DNA of 64,000 nt from Orobanche coerulescens (taxonomy: Eukaryota; Streptophyta; Magnoliopsida; Lamiales; Orobanchaceae): NCBI GenBank assembly GCA_033398695.1, contig JAWKAU010000038.1, positions 310,001 through 374,000 on the forward strand, given 5' to 3'. Positions within the stretch are counted from its first letter, which is position 1. Each line of letters opens with the position of its first letter. The translations under genes and the position numbers were made by a program. The notes beneath the pieces are model-generated. The model was not told the DNA's origin and searched no databases. It worked only from the letters and a program-made list of their open reading frames with translations. This document shows, one piece after another, positions 22,727 through 35,277 of this stretch.

Positions 22727-25126
22727 TGTAACACCCCGATATATTTAGGAATATTACAGCGCCGTAAATCCTTTACGTAAGAATTTACAAGGCTGAAGGA
22801 ACAAAAAGACATTAACAAATACCAACAAATGAAAGTAACTCAAATAAAATACAACAGTTCTGAACCAGTACTATAAATACAAAACGTCCAACGAAGAATA
22901 TTAATACATATCTAAATCCAACATCACAAAAACAATGTACTCGAGTACTTATTAAAACAACACAAGTATCTGACAATTAAACCCGACCGGAACATCACTC
23001 TGCACCCTCGTCGTCATGCTGCTCCAGTGGTTGTTTTCCTGCTCTCCTGGATCCTGAACATAAACAAATGTTCACCCCCGAAGGGGTTAGCACAACGATG
23101 CTAGTACAAGTATCACAACATATTATCCAACGTCTCACGAAGAATAATAATAACATAAATGACAAAAATACCAACGAGTCTCTACATACGAGAAGATTCA
23201 TAAATTGATAATCACAACATGACATCACAACATACACATGGTAATTCCGATGATCCAGCATTCACTGCCTAGATCCCCCGATGATCCCGTCAAACCAACA
23301 CGAGGTGGAAAAACCTGTCTGATGATCCAGCGCACGCTAGCATAGATCCCCCGATGATCCGTCGGACCAACACGAGGTGGACATACAACAACGACATATA
23401 TGCACGACAATATTTATAACATCAATATGTAAAACAATTAAAGTACTTGCCTCGAATCGACGACAAGGATAACACTTCCACAAATATCAAAACATTCGAA
23501 GGTTGCCCCTTCGATTAATCACATTGCAAAACTCGAACCTTTAAACAAAACAAATAATATAGAGTTCATTTCACGTCGAATAACTAACGTACGAACATCT
23601 AACAATCCAAACTAAGGCTGAAAGTTCAACAAAACGTATCCTGCCTGATCTGCATTACGTACGTTACGTACCAAACATAGCATACGTAAAATCTGTTCGT
23701 TAGCATACGTAAGCTATGAAGCTTAGCGTACGCTAATCATGTATTGACAGTTTCTTCTATGACCAGACGACTGCCTCATCTGATGATATAGCGTACGTAA
23801 ATCTCAGTGTTTAACATACGTTATCCTCATACATACAATACTCCTGCAAACTTGAATGATCTTACGGATTCAGACATCTTCAAATTCAAGGATACGTATG
23901 TCATCACAGCACCATATTCAATCTTGATAACAATTACTCATGTGAAGTTCGAGTGATCTATGGTTGATACGCTTATTGCCAATATCATCATTACATTCAA
24001 ACTTTATCATGAAGATGAACTAACTAATCCAACTTATAAGAAAAGATACAATCTTCGATGATTCTTTCTTAAGTCTGTTTAGAAAAAGTGATATCAACAC
24101 CAAGTCTACGATCAATATGGCAACACCATTCAATATGGATTATCCAACTCAGAACACTACTCTTATTGTTTGTCATAACAAGGTTCCAACTATAACGTTC
24201 TCAACGAAGGTAACTTAAGCATAATCATCCCAAATTCTTAAACATGATGTTTGGTTGAATAAATCATCTATGGAACTTAATATCCTTGGTAGTATGATTA
24301 TAACATCCTTAAGAATATGAATCCAAGGTTGGAGATAGCATAACATACCTTAAGATGAAGAAAATACTAAAACAATAAGTAGAATCTAATTCCAGTTGCT
24401 TGTGTGCCAATCCAAGATGTTCCTCAACTTCAATGATCAAGTAATAGTGATATCCAATCTTCAATGATCAAATATAGGTGTTCTATATGTGTTTAAGGGG
24501 GCTCGGAACTCTCTGGGAATGAAGGGAGGTGAAAGACAATTGAAGGAAACGAAATGAAATGAAAAGGGGTGTTGTCCCTTTTATAATTTCTGACCTTAAC
24601 GTACGTTAACCCTCATGCATAACGTACGTTAGCTGCTTAGCGTACGCTACCCGATATCCTTAGCGTATGCTATCGTTCCATGGTAGCTAACTGTTCTCAT
24701 TTCTGTACATGCTTACGTATGCTACACTATCCGGTACGTACGTAATCAATACCTATTAGCGTACGCTATATACATACCTTAGCGTACGTTAACACCCGTT
24801 GACTTAAAAACTATCCAGGTTCATCCGCGGGAATCTTATCCAAACCCATCGACCAGCTGGCTCATGTGCTAGCCGCCCTGCTCAATTATTGCCTTCCTTT
24901 CGTATGCTATGCCTTGTTCGTAGCGCACATTAACCTTGGCACATAACGTACGCTATACTCACTTCTTAGCGTACGTTATTACGTAATTGGATGTGAAGAT
25001 TTATATATTGATATAATCATGCATATGGATACGAATACGAGAAAGATCATACTTCGATTATCACAAATTCGAATAATACAGGGTTCAATACAGATGAAAT
25101 ACTCAGCAATTTATCCAGATATTACA
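22727..25126 (-). repeat. B: 5' LTR
   Basis: Minus strand TGTAATATCTGG (25126) to CGGGGTGTTACA (22727), 2400 bp. TATA box at 24579-24585, U3 palindrome array 24597-24985, second CGTACG cluster 23654-23825. Differs from the 3' LTR by many point changes, several of them in CG dinucleotides of the motifs (CGTACG to CATACG or CGTATG), as expected for an older insertion. Confidence 0.9.
24597..24985 (-). repeat. Palindrome array, CGTACG type, in B 5' LTR U3
   Basis: Counterpart of 19393-19765. Several copies here have lost symmetry through CG to TG or CA changes (TTACGTATGC, TTTCGTATGC). Confidence 0.85.
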
Positions 25127-25319
25127 AGCTTAAGGAGTTTCTTTTTGATCTCTTGACGCGTATCTATTTACGATTTATGTATTGTTATTTTTATTGCTGT
25201 AATTTTTATTATTTGTTTTTAATAAAAGCATTATTGACAGCGTAAGACGACTCTTCGGACTTTCCTGAAGCGCATCTTAAAAATTGTGTTATACTTCCGA
25301 GTATATTTTTTTCTTTTGT

Positions 25320-25375
<56 letters not shown>

Positions 25376-25910
25376 CAGATCCAAAAAGGCGTTAGCTCAA
25401 GCATCAACTTTCATAACAGGGAGTATTTTGCTTTTCTCACTTGCTTTTTATTATTTTTTTTAAACTGAGGACAATTTCTTTTTCAAGTTTGGGTGTGTTT
25501 TGATTATTTTGGTGTGTTTGATATTTTGGTGTGTTTAGCTTTGATTATTGTGGTGTGTTTTGATTATTTTTGTTATTTGGCTTTGATTTTTTTTAGTGTA
25601 TATTTATGTATATATTTATTTTGTTTATTTTGATTTGTGAGATTTCTAGATCTGGTCATAACACCAATAAGTAGCTATATACAAGTTTCTAAAATTGTTT
25701 TAACCGGTTAAAAAATTGTATATTCCAAAAATTTTGAGCCTTAATCTCTCTTTCCAAGCCTTGTAATTATCATTTAAAATCGAGTCATTCGTTACCTTTA
25801 GAAAAGAAGAATCAGTCGGCTGATGAAAAATAGAACTGAAATTTACTTAATTTGAGGAGCTTCTGATTTTTCATGCTTAGCTAATAAACGATTTTTCTGC
25901 AAAAGTCCTA
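25127..25910 (+). other. Athila-like 3' noncoding remnant
   Basis: No gene seen. CTGAGGACAATTT then CAAGTTTGGGTGTGTTTTG (25482-25501) and GGTGTGTTT repeats match the arrangement after the last ORF of Athila-type elements and the start of K. It contains a (TA)n microsatellite at 25320-25371. B was inserted at its left edge. The right boundary, where F sequence starts, is approximate. Confidence 0.5.
25320..25371. repeat. (TA)n microsatellite
   Basis: About 25 uninterrupted TA units. A 60-residue open frame over it is an artefact. Confidence 0.95.
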
Positions 25911-26510
25911 TTAAAACTCAACCCGTACTAACAAGGACGGATCCCGGAGGTCTCAACTAACCCTACTCGGTACCGATCACGTACCACAAGGAGATATACT
26001 TCTCGAACAATACCGAATAATACCACCTCCTTACAAAGGGGTCAATAAACATTACAAACACAACATTTGCGCAGTCATCAAACGAATACACGTTCGAGAA
26101 TACAACCCTTAACAAGGGAAGAGGGCTTTTATAATCACATAGCACGATGGTAATATATTCCAATTCGCGGCCACAATACACACATCCGTAGAACTCATTT
26201 ATTCGCAAAGCACTCGAGCGTTTTGAAAGAAAGACTTAATGGGGATATATCAATCCTCTTGAAAGTTCGTTATGAGTACTCCAAGTAAACCCATATAGTT
26301 GATTATCAATTATTACATCTACGAAACACGAAAGGTATGGGCAAGATACTTGCCTCGATAAGCAATACTAAAGACTCCGACGAACGCGGCTCGACCGTAA
26401 AACCTCGAACACCTACAACTTCTGCAAGACACAACGAAAAAATGATCACAACAAGGATCAAAATCAATAACAACGGAAATCACCTCAAACCAACGAAGGA
26501 AAACTCATAT

Positions 26511-26537
26511 GAACATTTAATCGAACATTAAATGTTC
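26511..26537 (-). repeat. Conserved inverted repeat in F/E transcribed region
   Basis: Arms GAACATTTAAT and ATTAAATGTTC, perfect 11-bp complement, 5-base loop CGAAC. LTR E has the same structure at 27696-27720 with 10-bp arms and loop CAAAC. Downstream of the TATA box, so in the RNA. Confidence 0.75.
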
Positions 26538-26876
26538 ACAATTCCTCAAGAACACTAAAATCATCATTCGAGTCAAACAGATGGAAGATATGGGTATATA
26601 ATCCATGGAACATGTTTAACAACATCATTTAACACCAATCGATTCATCAAAATCAGATTGAATACGAAACCAGGAACAAATCTCCAAAAAAGTCAACTCT
26701 AAGGAAATTAGGAAAATACCTCGATCCGACGAAGAACAATGGATTAGATGATATTATAATCACCTAGGATGCTCCAAAACACCTTAGAATAGAATAAAAT
26801 CGGCCAAGGTCACGAACCATAGTCGCCCTTGACTCACACCCGCGGAGAGAGGAGAGGAAACATGCATGTTGTCCAG

Positions 26877-26884
26877 TTTATATA
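26877..26884 (-). promoter_or_regulatory. F LTR TATA box inside a hairpin
   Basis: TATATAAA on the minus strand, framed by perfect 7-bp arms TGTCCAG and CTGGACA (26870-26890). Confidence 0.65.
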
Positions 26885-26899
26885 CTGGACAGCTTAGTG

Positions 26900-27260
26900 T
26901 GCGATAATCACCAAGTATTAGCGTGCACTATCGAAGCAATATTCTGACCAACCAGCACAGTTAGTGTGTGCTAACTTCAAGGGTTAGCGTGCGCTATCGG
27001 GACCTGCAGTCCTAGTCCAGTAGCTTCTGGACCGCCCCGAACTACCAGTTAGCGTGCGCTACTCTCACCGTAGCGTGTGCTAACTGCTGAATCTTAGCGC
27101 GCGCTATAAAGCTGCATAGCATGCACTGCCGAACACCTAGTCGAATGCAATAGCTTATGGACTGTCTCGACCTATCCAGGTAGCATCCGCTACGTGCCAC
27201 AATAACGTGCGCTATCACCGAGTATTAGTGTGCGCTACACTACTACAATTACTGTGCACT
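26900..27260 (-). repeat. Near-palindrome array, AGCGTGCGCTA type, in F U3
   Basis: About fifteen copies of TTAGCGTGCGCTA and decayed forms (TAGTGTGCGCTA, TAGCATGCACT). Upstream of the TATA box in transcription sense. The exact palindrome would need GCGCGC, seen once (TTAGCGCGCGCTATA, about 27093-27107), so most copies carry a T in the centre. Confidence 0.8.
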
Positions 27261-27427
27261 ATGCCTACTACAAAGGCAGCAGGACAGTTCTGGAAATTCA
27301 ACACAACACGGTACATCATACCGTACCCATCATAGGGAATAATTTCCAAATAATCATAAACAGAACAAAATAACCGGTACAACCGACAAATAACTTAAAG
27401 TAACCGGAAGCGAAAATCTAGGGTATT

Positions 27428-27430
<3 letters not shown>

Positions 27431-27466
<36 letters not shown>
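27431..27466. repeat. (AT)n microsatellite at the F/E junction
   Basis: About 18 AT units starting right after F's terminal TTACA. F may have inserted into, or its end expanded into, this tract. Confidence 0.9.
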
Positions 27467-27471
<5 letters not shown>

Positions 27472-28191
27472 AACCATCATACACACTTTACATAACATCA
27501 ATTCACGAGATATAAGTCGTATAGGCAAGAACACTTGCCTTGATGATCGATACCAAAAACTCCAACGACACGGCTCACCCAAACTGTCCCGGAAACCTAC
27601 AACCTTCACAAGAAATCAACAAAAACACAATCACTACGGGAATAAGGGTTAACAACGATTGAAAACACACCCAACACCTAAATAAAACGCATTAAAACAT
27701 TTAATCAAACATTAAATGTTCGAGGTTTCCCAAGAACAATAAAATCATCAACCGGGTTGAACGAACCGAAAATATGGATATACAGTCCATAGAACATGAT
27801 CAACAACATACATTAATACTAATTGATTCGTCAAAATCGGACTGAAACCAAAATCAAGAACAAACTCCAAAAAGGTCAACTCTAGGAATATTAAGAAAAT
27901 ACCTTCAATCCAACGAAGAACTATGGATTAAATGGTGTTAATCATTGCTAGGAACTCAAGAAGGTTGATGGATGATGAGATCTCGACCAACTCCAGCTTC
28001 TCGAATCAATCCAGTCGTCCGCAAGATGTAGAAGAATAAGGGATGATGAAATCCCGAATATAAGTGGCATGCCTATTTATAGGCCGCATCACGTTATGTA
28101 GGCAACACTATAAGGTTAGCGTACGTAACAGGCCTTACGTATGTAACAGACAAATTGTTACATACGTAATGCTCTGCTCAGAGCTCACTGC
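27467..28191 (-). mobile_element. E: LTR fragment, downstream part (left of D)
   Basis: R/U5 and promoter part of a chromovirus-type LTR related to F. TATAAAT lies on the minus strand at 28081-28075, inside the palindrome GCCTATTTATAGGC. The upstream CGTACG array begins at 28110 and is cut at 28191 by element D; the LTR resumes at 38707. Ends in the TSD copy ACTGC (28187-28191). Confidence 0.7.
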
Positions 28192-29080
28192 TGTTGCGAT
28201 ATTTCCTACACGCAAGTGCACGTCATCGTTTACAAGTAATAAAGTGATAAGTAGAGTATCGTTCCCACGAGGATTGAATCTCTAACTACCATTTTTTTTT
28301 CGTATTCCAATTTTATCTGAACAATCGAAAATGGGTTTTTGCGATTAATAACTAAAAGAAGTACTAAAAGACTAAACAGTAGAAAACAATATCTTGGATA
28401 AAATAAATCAAATGATGAATTAGTCTAGGGTTCTGAATCCACCTTAGTTTATCTGAATTTACTCTCGATTATCCGTACTAAATAATTTTCCCAATTTATT
28501 GAAGGCGGAGATTGCTAATATATTCTACCGCCTCTCCCGAGGTCAATAGATTTATCTAACGGCGACTAACGCACTCCATCCCTAGGTGAATTATCTCGTC
28601 GATAGTCAAAAAGCATGAAATCTCCTAAAGGCCACGTAGTTCCTATGAGTATATTCCTATCTCACAGAATAAAACGGTCCTCACCAATAGTTCCTCACCA
28701 AATCTCCTCTCCCGATTCGAAGTGAATGATTAAATCAATACAACTATTGGCCAGATAATTGCAAGCATTAAACGTACTTGGGAAAACTCAATAAAAAGGT
28801 AATAAATTGGATAATCTCAATCAATTCGTCAAAACAAAGGTTTCATCAAAACCCTAGATTAGGGCTTTAGCCTGACATACTAAAAACTGAAAATACAGAA
28901 TAAATAAACGAAAGCATAAAATTCAAACGCAGATGAAGCTCGGATTCCTCCGTTCTTCAGCTTCCGCCTTCTGCCCTTGAATTCTTCTGCTTTCCTCCTC
29001 TTCTGCCGTCTCCAAGCTTAAGCTCTCAAAGGTTTCAGATTCAATGATTCCCAGATGATTTAATTAGGGTCTTAAACCCT

Positions 29081-29087
29081 ATTTATA
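29081..29087 (-). promoter_or_regulatory. D 3' LTR TATA box
   Basis: CTATAAATAGGG on the minus strand; the same box is at 38260-38266 in the 5' LTR. The palindrome array is about 90 bp upstream. Confidence 0.75.
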
Positions 29088-29179
29088 GCTCAGCACATCA
29101 GTAAATCGCGTCCGTATTAGTCGGTCGAAAACTGGCTTCGAAACGGCCCAAAATCCGCGCAGACCTACAAAACCCGCCA

Positions 29180-29365
29180 AGTGTGCCGCGGCTCACTAAA
29201 CCTGTGCCGCGGCACATCGCCAAAAGCTGAATGCCTGGGCGTAAATAAATTCTTCTGTGCCGCGGCTCACCTGGGCTGTGCCGCGGCACAGAGTACAGAT
29301 TACTCTGCCCTTCGGCTGGTGTCTTCCTGTACCGCGGCTCAGCTTCCTTGTGCCGCGGCTCATAG
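29180..29365 (-). repeat. Palindrome array, GCCGCGGC type, in D 3' LTR U3
   Basis: Six copies of GTGCCGCGGC(A/T)CA. The fourth continues into AGAGTACAG and CTGCCC, matching the phrase in A (17448-17480). Confidence 0.9.
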
Positions 29366-29527
29366 TCCAGTTTTGCCGTTTTCGCCCGTTTTGCCTCGTT
29401 TTAGATTCCGGACTTCAATTTCCTGTCAATCATACAAAATTAAGGCATTAAAAGCTCATTTAGACGATTTCACTCATCAAAACACTACAAAATAATGATA
29501 AATAAGCGTATAAAAATACGCCTAACA

Positions 29528-31955
29528 AATACCCCCAAACTTAAGCCTTTGCTTGTCCTCAAGCAAAAAGAATTAAAGTCAATAAAAGAATGTCGTGAAT
29601 CATCGTGCAACTCATAGTGTTCAACTTAATCAATACTATCCTGTAATTCTCTCTAAATAATACGAGTATCATAAAAGCGAGCTGCACTCAGAATAATGAT
29701 TCCGCAAAGTAATCAAATTCAGTCCTAATCACTCGTTCATGAAGAAAATCCAGCTCAAAGATTAACAAAACGTGAGTCAAATCGACCGTCAATATGAAAG
29801 GCTAACATAAACAAGCTAGTTCGTCCCGTTCCACAGTCTAAAGGCATAAATTTCATGAGTTTCATAATAACTAAACCTCGGACAGTATTCCCTTATATAT
29901 ATGCTCAAGAATTCGATTCGAGTTGACCACTAGGTTAGGATCTCGGGATGTTTCATCGGGATAATCCTAGGGTGGAAACTCCATTCTCATGTATTGGAAA
30001 ACCGTTTGACGTAAAAGACACTCATGGGGAACATGGATGCTTCTAGTTACTAAGTTCCCGTCTACAGCGGAGAAACAACTCGAATACATAATTTCCGCAT
30101 GTCCGAATCAAGGTTTCCGTTTTACGCGAGAGTAAACAGCGGGTCACGCGAATACCCCCGGTTACTAGGCTCCCTATCATTGGCACATGTGAAATATCTA
30201 AATCACTAGTCTAATCAAGGTCGTCGTTTTACGCGAGAGTAAACAACGGGTCACGCGAATACCCCCGGTTACTAGACTTCCCTTCATAGAACACATTATC
30301 TCGACTTTTGGGAAAAACTGACCGACTCTAAACTCAATCTAAGTGCCAACACGACTAAAGAAACAGTACGACTCACTATCCGGAAAATGTAGCCAAACGT
30401 ATTGATGGGGATTTAAAAACAAGTATGTATCGTCTCTTATCTGCCAAGACCTCTACAATCACGAAAAATTTCGGACCTAATTGAATACTAAGCAGAACAG
30501 AAATAACTGACTACAACTCGACTAGAACTCGCCCGCTTCTTCAGAGAGAAAGACAGTGTCGTAACATCAGTATCACACAAATAGAAGCACGAAAATTCAC
30601 GAATAAAGAAAAACTACGACAAGCAAGGCTATCTAAAAAAAAAAATTACGCAAAGAAATGAAAAGTGCAACGAAATAAAGTATAGCAAGAAAATAAAGTA
30701 CAGCAATGAGTGTAGAAACTGAATGTAAATCCCTCCCCAAACTTAGGACGTACATTGACCTCAATAGACAAAAATGATATGCAATAAAGGTAAAAGGTCA
30801 AGTACTCCCCTCCAGTCTGCTCAGGAGCTGGTGCCGGCATCGTCCGGTGAGCTTGCACGCTTCTTGACTACATCATGCGGAGTGTGAATGAATGAGCTTG
30901 CATCATCAAAAAGGAAGTTAAGTACGAGCTCTCAAGTTGAACATGATGTAGGGGTTGGGGATAATGTAATTTGACAACACGATTCATTGCATATAATTTT
31001 GAAAATGCCTAGCTTACCAATTTTTCATTGCTGCAATTTATCAAACACCTTGTGTATGGTTAATTCCAAATCCCAAAAATAATAACACAGATTATAACCC
31101 TGAATTACAAAAACCATCATCAACAATTCGTTCATAAACATCAATTCCATCACAATAACAAATTCCCCATATTCCAACTCCATTTTAGAAACAACAATGA
31201 AGAACAACTAGCAATATAAAACTCCAAATATTTTCACATCAAGAATCACTTATGATTTAGAAATCAAAAATTACCTGGAGAATTTGAGAAGGAGACTAAT
31301 AGAATGGAACCAACTAACCTCATCGTGTGCAGGAAGGAAGGAAGGGAGGGAAGAAGTATCCTATGCAGGCCGATCGACTGAAAGAGCCTTACCTGGCTGC
31401 TCTTATTTTGCGACGGGGGCCGCGGCACAATATAAGTGAGACGCGGCCCAAAGTACAGTCGGACTGGGACGTTTTGTTATGTCGTCGGGTGCCGCGGCTC
31501 AGATTTCGTGTGCCGCGGCTCAGTGTGTTAGTGTGCCGCGGCTCAGCTTTAGTGTGCCGCGGCACAAAGTATAGGCTCCCTGGGCGTTTCTTGATCATTT
31601 AGTGTGCCGCGGCTCAGTTATCGGGTGCCGCGGCTCAGCGACCTGGTGTGCCGCGGCTCAGTAAGATCATGCCGCGGCACAGGGTACAGTTTGATCGGCC
31701 ATTTTTCATCAGCTGGTGTGCGCCGCGGCTCACCTGGGCGTGCATGCCCATCATTGAATTCCTCCCCTTTGCTGATTCCTGCACAGAATTTTTACACGAA
31801 AACATCAAGACGAGAGGGAAGGATGGATCAAAGAAGAAAGAAGACAAAGAGAGACTCTAAAAATGCAAGAAAATAACAAAGAATCTACAACTAATACTCG
31901 GGTTGCCTCCCGAGTAGCGCTAAGTTTATAGTCTTCAGCCGGACTTTTCTCGCAT
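29528..31955 (-). other. D: 3' noncoding region with PPT
   Basis: 2.4 kb between the pol stop and the 3' LTR with no supported gene. PPT AAGTTTGGGGGTA at 29530-29542 (minus strand) precedes the LTR by two bases. It contains a paired phrase with TTTACGCGAGAGTAAAC at about 30118-30140 and 30222-30245, and a GCCGCGGC array at 31420-31735 that is not part of any recognised LTR. Confidence 0.7.
31420..31735 (-). repeat. GCCGCGGC array outside an LTR, in D 3' region
   Basis: About nine copies of TGTGCCGCGGCTCAG-type motifs. One continues as AGGGTACAG...ATCGGCCA, the phrase also in A's and D's LTR arrays. No LTR ends or TATA box were found around it, so it could be a captured U3 piece or a separate amplification. 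Confidence 0.8.
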
Positions 31956-34900
31956 TCATCTGGCGGTGGATAAGGTGACGCTCGTTTTCTGCGTGTCGAT
32001 TGGATTTCCCAAGTATGCCTTCAACCGTTGTCCATTAACTTTGAATTTTCGGCCATCTCTTTGAACTTCTACTGCACCATGTGGAAACACTTGAACTACG
32101 GTGAATGGTCCCGACCATCGTGAACGCAATTTCCGGGGAAATAACTTTAAGCGTGAGTTAAATAGCAACACCTCTTGACCCGGGACAAATTCTCTCTGCG
32201 TGATGTGCTTATCATGCCAAATTTTTGTCCGCTCCTTATAAAGTTTTGCATTTTCGTATGAGTTGTGGCGAATTTCTTCCAACTCGTTCAGCTGCAAACA
32301 ACGCTTTTCCCAGTGGATTTTAGATCAAAGTTTAGTTTCTTTATCGCCCGGTAAGCACGGTGTTCCATCTCTACGGGTAGATGGCAACCTTTCCCATAGA
32401 CCAATCGTAGGCGACATTCGATAGGTGTTTTATACGCGATCCATGCACGCCCAAAGTGCATCATCGAGTTTAAATGCCCAATCTTTTCGAGACGAGCTGA
32501 CCGTCTTTTCTAGAATCCACTTCAGCTCTCGATTTGATATCTCGACTTGACCACTCGTTTGCGGATGGTATCTTTGTGGCAACACGATGAGTGACTCCGT
32601 ATTTTCTCAAAACCGCATCAAGAAATTTGTTGTCGAAGTGTGACCCACCATCACTTATAATAGCACGTGGAGTCCCAAAGCGTGAGAAGATATGTTGTTT
32701 AATAAACTTGATTACGACATTGGACCCATTCGTAGGTAGTGCCACCGCTTCAACCCATTTTGAGACATAATCTACGGCCACCAAAATGTAGAGATTCTTG
32801 TTTGATGGGGGAAATGGACCCATGAAGTCGATCCCCCATACATCAAATAATTCGACTTCAAGTATGGTGTTCAGCGGCATTTCGTGTCGTCTTGAGATGT
32901 TTCCTGTCCGTTGACACCGATCACATGTAGACACAAAGGAGTGAGCATCTTTGAATAAGGACGACCAATAAAATCCCGACTGTAAAACCTTCGCTGCTGT
33001 TCTATTTCCACTAAAATGTCCACCGTAGGGTGATGCATGGCAATGGTTCAGCACACTGTGGATTTCCTCATCCGGAATGCATCTACGGATAATTTGATCG
33101 GGGCATCGCTTGAAGAGAAAAGGATCGTCCCACAAGTAGTACTTAGCATCCGAGATTAGCTTCTTCTTTTGATGACGTGAGAGGTCGTTCGGAATTGTTT
33201 TACTTGCTAAGTAGTTCACTAGATCAGCATACCAAGGTGCATGTGTGGAATCCAACTTGTAGAGCTGCTCGTCGGGGAAGGTTTCTATAATTTGTGGCTG
33301 ACTTTCTTCCTTCTCGAGGGAACTCTCTAACCGTGAAAGGTGATCGGCTATAACATTTTCTGTCCCTTTCTTGTCCCGAATCTCCAAGTTGAATTCTTGA
33401 AGGAGTAGCACCCACCGAATCAACTTTGGTTTGGCATCCTTCTTCTCCAAAAGGTATTTTATTGCCGAATGATCGGTCCACACTATCACCTTCGTTCCTA
33501 GTAGATAAGCCCGAAATTTATCAAATGCAAATATCACCGCCAACAATTCCTTCTCCGTTGTGGCATAATTTCTTTGGGCGTCATCGAGCGTTCGGCTCGC
33601 ATAGTATATGACATGAAACACCTTCCCTCGTCTCTGCCCCAAAACAGCCCCAATGGCAAAGTCGCTAGCATCGCACATTAGTTCGACGGAAGGTCCTAAT
33701 CCGAGCGACTATCACCGTGCCGTGCTTAGAGCTTTCTTCAGCAACTCGAAACTTTCTTTACAAGACTCGTCGAAAGTAAATGGGACATCTTTCATGAGTA
33801 AATTGCAATGGCTTCGTGATCTTTGAAAAATCCTTAATAAATCGGCGATAGAAACCGGCATGTCCCAAAAAACTCCTAATCCCCTTGACCGAAGTGGGCG
33901 GAGGCATCTTCTCAATTGTCTCAATTTTCGCTCGGTCGACTTCAATTCCATGTGAGGATATTCGATGGCCAAGCACAATGCCCTCCTGCACCATAAAATG
34001 ACACTTCTCCCAATTCAAGACTAAATTGGTCTCTTCGCATCTTCGCAAGACTTTCTGCAAATTTTCCAAACAAATGTCAAATGAATCTCCAAAAACAGAA
34101 AAATCATCCATAAAAATCTCAATACACTGTTCTACCATGTCAGAAAAAATAGCCATCATACACCTTTGAAAAGTAGCCGGCGCATTACATAATCCAAAAG
34201 GCATGCGCCTATAAGCGAAAATGCCATAAGGACATGTAAACGTCATTTTCTCTTGGTCTTCGGGGGCTATGTAAATCTGATTATACCCCGAATAACCATC
34301 GAGAAAGCAATAGAAATCGTGTCCGGCTAATCTATCTAACATCTGATCAATAAAAGGCAAGGGGAAATGATCTTTTCTAGTGGCCTTATTTAATTTCCTA
34401 TAATCTATGCACATACGCCACCCCGTAACAATCCTGCTGGGAATTAATTCATTATTATCGTTTTGAACAACTGTTATCCCACCCTTTTTCGACACAACTT
34501 GAACCGGACTTACCCACTTACTATCAGAAATTGGAAAGATCATACCTGCGTCAAGGAGTTTTAAAACCTCGACTTTTACCACCTCCTTCATGTTAGGATT
34601 CAGCCGACGTTGATGCTCCACGGATGGTTTGTAGTCTTCCTCCATCAAAATCTTGTGCATGCAAATCTATGGGCTGATCCCCTTAATATCCGCAATAGAC
34701 CATCCAAGAGCAGATTTGTACTCCCTCAAAACTCTTAATAATTTTGCCTCTTGATCTCCTGCTAAAGTGGCCGAAAGAATGACTGGAAGGGAGTTGTCGG
34801 GCCCCAGGAATGCATATTTCAAATGAGGTGGCAGCTTTTTGAGTTCCAATTTTGGAGGTTTTTCAATCGATGGGGTCGGTCGAGTTAGTGAACTTCCTAG

Positions 34901-35277
34901 CTCCTCGAATGGTTTACGAATAAAAATTGGCGGGGAAGCATCCATGTGTCGTACGTAGGCGGCATGCTCTCCCTTTGGTTCGGAAACAGCCCCAATCAAA
35001 ACGGACTCCAATGGATCGGGTGGATAATTTTCTCGAAAAGTTCTACTCACGCACGAATCAATGACGTCAATTTGGAAGCAATTTTCAGCGTCACTTGGAT
35101 ATTTTACGGATCGAAAAATATTGAATGTTACTTGTTCCTCTTGAACACGCAAAGTCAGCTTTCCCTTTTCCACATCAATCAACGCTCTACTGTTGCCAAA
35201 AATGGTCTTCCCAAAATAATTGGAATATCTTGGTCTTCTTCCATGTCAAGTACGATGAAATCGGAAAAATGAACTTA
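31956..35277 (-). pseudogene. D: pol (protease end, RT, RNase H, integrase)
   Basis: From 35277 down: post-protease linker, then a TAG at 34667-34669 just before MHKILMEEDYKPSVEHQRRL; RT with CIDYRKLNKATRKDHFPLPF, MPFGLCNAPATFQ and the catalytic FMDD (about 34090-34115). There is a frame change near 33800, then RNase H with MCDASD (about 33670) and TDHSAIKYL, and integrase with [18 protein letters not shown] and IISDGGSHF. The frame shifts before the catalytic Glu, near 32590, and resumes for the C-terminal part ending in FKVNGQRLKAYLG. FMDD with FSVFGDSF is typical of Athila. Confidence 0.9.

Larger units (their letters stand above)
17744..25126 (-). mobile_element. B: Tekay-type chromovirus with gag/protease deletion
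   Basis: Minus strand: 5' LTR (22727-25126), PBS (22710-22721), then almost at once the RT gene, RNase H, integrase with chromodomain, PPT (19915-19926) and 3' LTR (17744-19914, its first 250 bp removed by the A insertion). Gag and protease are missing. Flank after the 5' LTR is AGCTT; its TSD partner is outside the window. Confidence 0.88.
25911..27430 (-). mobile_element. F: LTR fragment, chromovirus type
   Basis: The minus-strand start TGTAATACCCTAG is clear at 27430. The GGTGTTACA end is not found, so the U5 side is truncated near 25911 (approximate). It holds a TATATAAA box and a GCGTGCGC array upstream. Positions 26300-26800 are diverged copies of 27500-27960 in LTR E, so F and E belong to one family. 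Confidence 0.65.
28192..29527 (-). repeat. D: 3' LTR
   Basis: Minus strand TGTTAGGCG (29527) to ATATCGCAACA (28192), 1336 bp. TATA box at 29081-29087, U3 array 29180-29365. The end carries ACGTGCACTTGCG as in other Athila LTRs. Confidence 0.92.

Noticed and set aside
25286..25468. Frame with a Tyr-Ile repeat
   Set aside because: Translation of the (TA)n microsatellite. The same holds for the frame at 27418-27609.
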